Of a stretch of DNA of 6,804 nucleotides, positions 5,956-6,804 are shown piece by piece. A program made the translations under genes and the position numbers. The notes beneath the pieces are model-generated. The model ran no database searches. It was not told the DNA's origin and saw nothing but the letters and a program-made list of their open reading frames with translations. The stretch spans positions 1 through 6,804 of the forward strand of contig JAAZLF010000706.1 in assembly GCA_012799425.1 (NCBI GenBank). The letters run 5' to 3'. The number at the start of each line of letters is the position of its first letter. Positions within the stretch are counted from its first letter, which is position 1. Source of the stretch: Actinomycetales bacterium (lineage in GTDB: Bacteria > Actinomycetota > Actinomycetes > Actinomycetales > Dermabacteraceae).

Positions 5956-6085
5956 GGTCTGTGCGCGAGCCGGCGCCGACGTGGTCCCCACGTCGCCCAG
6001 GTGCGAGCACCGATTGTCCCTCCCAGGAGGGTCAGCACGTCCACCGACCCTACTCATTTCCTGTCCCGACGGAGTCCTTACCTAC
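5956..6085 (+). promoter_or_regulatory. structured 5' leader of rpsA
   Basis: The presumed untranslated leader holds several hairpins. CGACGTGG-TCC-CCACGTCG (5977-5995) is a perfect 8-pair stem. CCCTC-CCAG-GAGGG (6018-6031) hides an AGGAGG (6025-6030) that has no start codon at a usable distance. AGGGTC (6028-6033) can instead pair with GACCCT (6046-6051), excluding the previous stem. The working ribosome site is probably GGAG at 6071-6074, 11 bases before ATG. In E. coli, protein S1 represses its own mRNA through leader structure; a similar control here is an inference. Confidence 0.45.
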
Positions 6086-6804
6086 ATGACCGACACCACG
6101 ACCCCCCAGATCGCCATCAACGACATCGGCGGCGCCGACGAGCTCATGGCCGCCATCGATGCCACCATCAAGTACTTCAACGATGGCGACATCGTCGAAG
6201 GCACCGTGGTGAAGGTCGATCACGACGAGGTCCTCCTGGACATCGGCTACAAGACCGAGGGCGTCATCCCCTCGCGCGAGCTGTCCATCAAGCACGACGT
6301 CGACCCCGGTGAGGTCGTCGAGGTCGGCGACGAGATCGAGGCCCTCGTCCTCCAGAAGGAGGACAAGGAAGGCCGTCTGATCCTGTCCAAGAAGCGTGCG
6401 CAGTACGAGCGCGCCTGGGGCACGATCGAGCAGATCAAGGAAGACGAGGGCGTCGTCACCGGCCGCGTCATCGAGGTCGTCAAGGGCGGCCTCATCGTCG
6501 ACATCGGCCTGCGCGGCTTCCTCCCCGCCTCCCTCGTCGAGATGCGTCGCGTCCGCGACCTGCAGCCCTACGTCGGCCAGGAGATCGAGGCGAAGATCAT
6601 CGAGCTCGACAAGAACCGCAACAACGTGGTCCTGTCCCGCCGCGCCTACCTGGAGGAGACCCAGTCCGCGGTCCGCTCCGACTTCCTGCAGACCCTGCAG
6701 AAGGGCCAGGTCCGCGAGGGCGCTGTGTCCTCCATCGTCAACTTCGGCGCCTTCGTCGATCTCGGCGGTGTCGACGGCCTGGTTCACGTCTCCGAGCTGT
6801 CCTG
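6086..6804 (+). CDS. rpsA: 30S ribosomal protein S1, N-terminal part
   Basis: The gene is cut by the window's right edge after 239 complete codons. S1 binds mRNA on the small ribosomal subunit through repeated OB-fold S1 domains. Domain 1 is about 34-103 (VEGTVVKVDHDEVLLDIGYKTEGVIPSREL). Domain 2 is about 120-187 (VVTGRVIEVVKGGLIVDIGLRGFLPASLVE, then LSRR). Domain 3 begins about 207 with VREGAVSSIVNFGAFVDLGGVDGLVHVSELS, the classic RNA-binding signature, and runs off the end. Actinobacterial S1 usually has four domains and about 480 residues, so roughly half is seen. ATG 6086 begins MTDTTTPQIAINDIG, a typical actinobacterial S1 start, with GGAG 11 bases upstream. The order polA-rpsA matches mycobacteria and other actinobacteria. 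Confidence 0.97.
   Translation, partial: MTDTTTPQIAINDIGGADELMAAIDATIKYFNDGDIVEGTVVKVDHDEVLLDIGYKTEGVIPSRELSIKHDVDPGEVVEVGDEIEALVLQKEDKEGRLILSKKRAQYERAWGTIEQIKEDEGVVTGRVIEVVKGGLIVDIGLRGFLPASLVEMRRVRDLQPYVGQEIEAKIIELDKNRNNVVLSRRAYLEETQSAVRSDFLQTLQKGQVREGAVSSIVNFGAFVDLGGVDGLVHVSELS

Noticed and set aside
6050..6787. Long open frame on the minus strand opposite rpsA
   Set aside because: It is Asp/Leu/Val-rich mirror sequence of S1; the plus strand has three clear S1 domains.
1..6804. CRISPR array, insertion sequence, toxin-antitoxin or defence genes
   Set aside because: No spaced repeats, transposase motifs, terminal repeats or small paired genes of these kinds were found; the content is housekeeping genes in conserved order.

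Overview
The window is high-GC DNA (G or C at most third codon positions) with a typical actinobacterial chromosomal core: a PdtaR-type ANTAR response regulator, DNA polymerase I, then ribosomal protein S1, in the order also known from Mycobacterium tuberculosis (pdtaR ... polA rpsA). The protein sequences suggest a member of Micrococcales. Brachybacterium or a relative is a guess that would need a database search. No plasmid, phage, transposon or CRISPR signal is seen.

Layout from left to right. Positions 1-271 hold no gene I can defend; there may be the tail of a gene entering from the left. tRNA-Leu(CAA) is complete on the minus strand at 272-354. A short divergent spacer (355-462) contains an AT-richer patch that reads as a -10 box on both strands. 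pdtaR follows at 463-1113, then, only 47 bases later, a Tat-type lipoprotein of the branched-chain amino acid binding-protein class (1161-2549) with no permease or ATPase genes beside it. A hot-dog thioesterase of the YdiI/EntH/MenI type lies convergently on the minus strand (2569-3036). It diverges from polA (3102-5819) across 65 bases rich in dyad symmetry. After polA comes a 266-base spacer with a hairpin, a -10-like box and a structured leader, then rpsA from 6086, cut by the right edge after 239 codons.

How they fit together: these are mostly independent housekeeping functions (translation, DNA repair and lagging-strand processing, RNA-level regulation, acyl-CoA hydrolysis, solute binding) kept together by old synteny rather than one pathway. 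I see no new multi-gene system. The points worth a second look are regulatory: mutually exclusive hairpins in the rpsA leader that hide an AGGAGG, a strong hairpin straddling the pdtaR stop codon, a 9-base tandem repeat that triplicates the start codon of the lipoprotein, and the orphan state of that lipoprotein.
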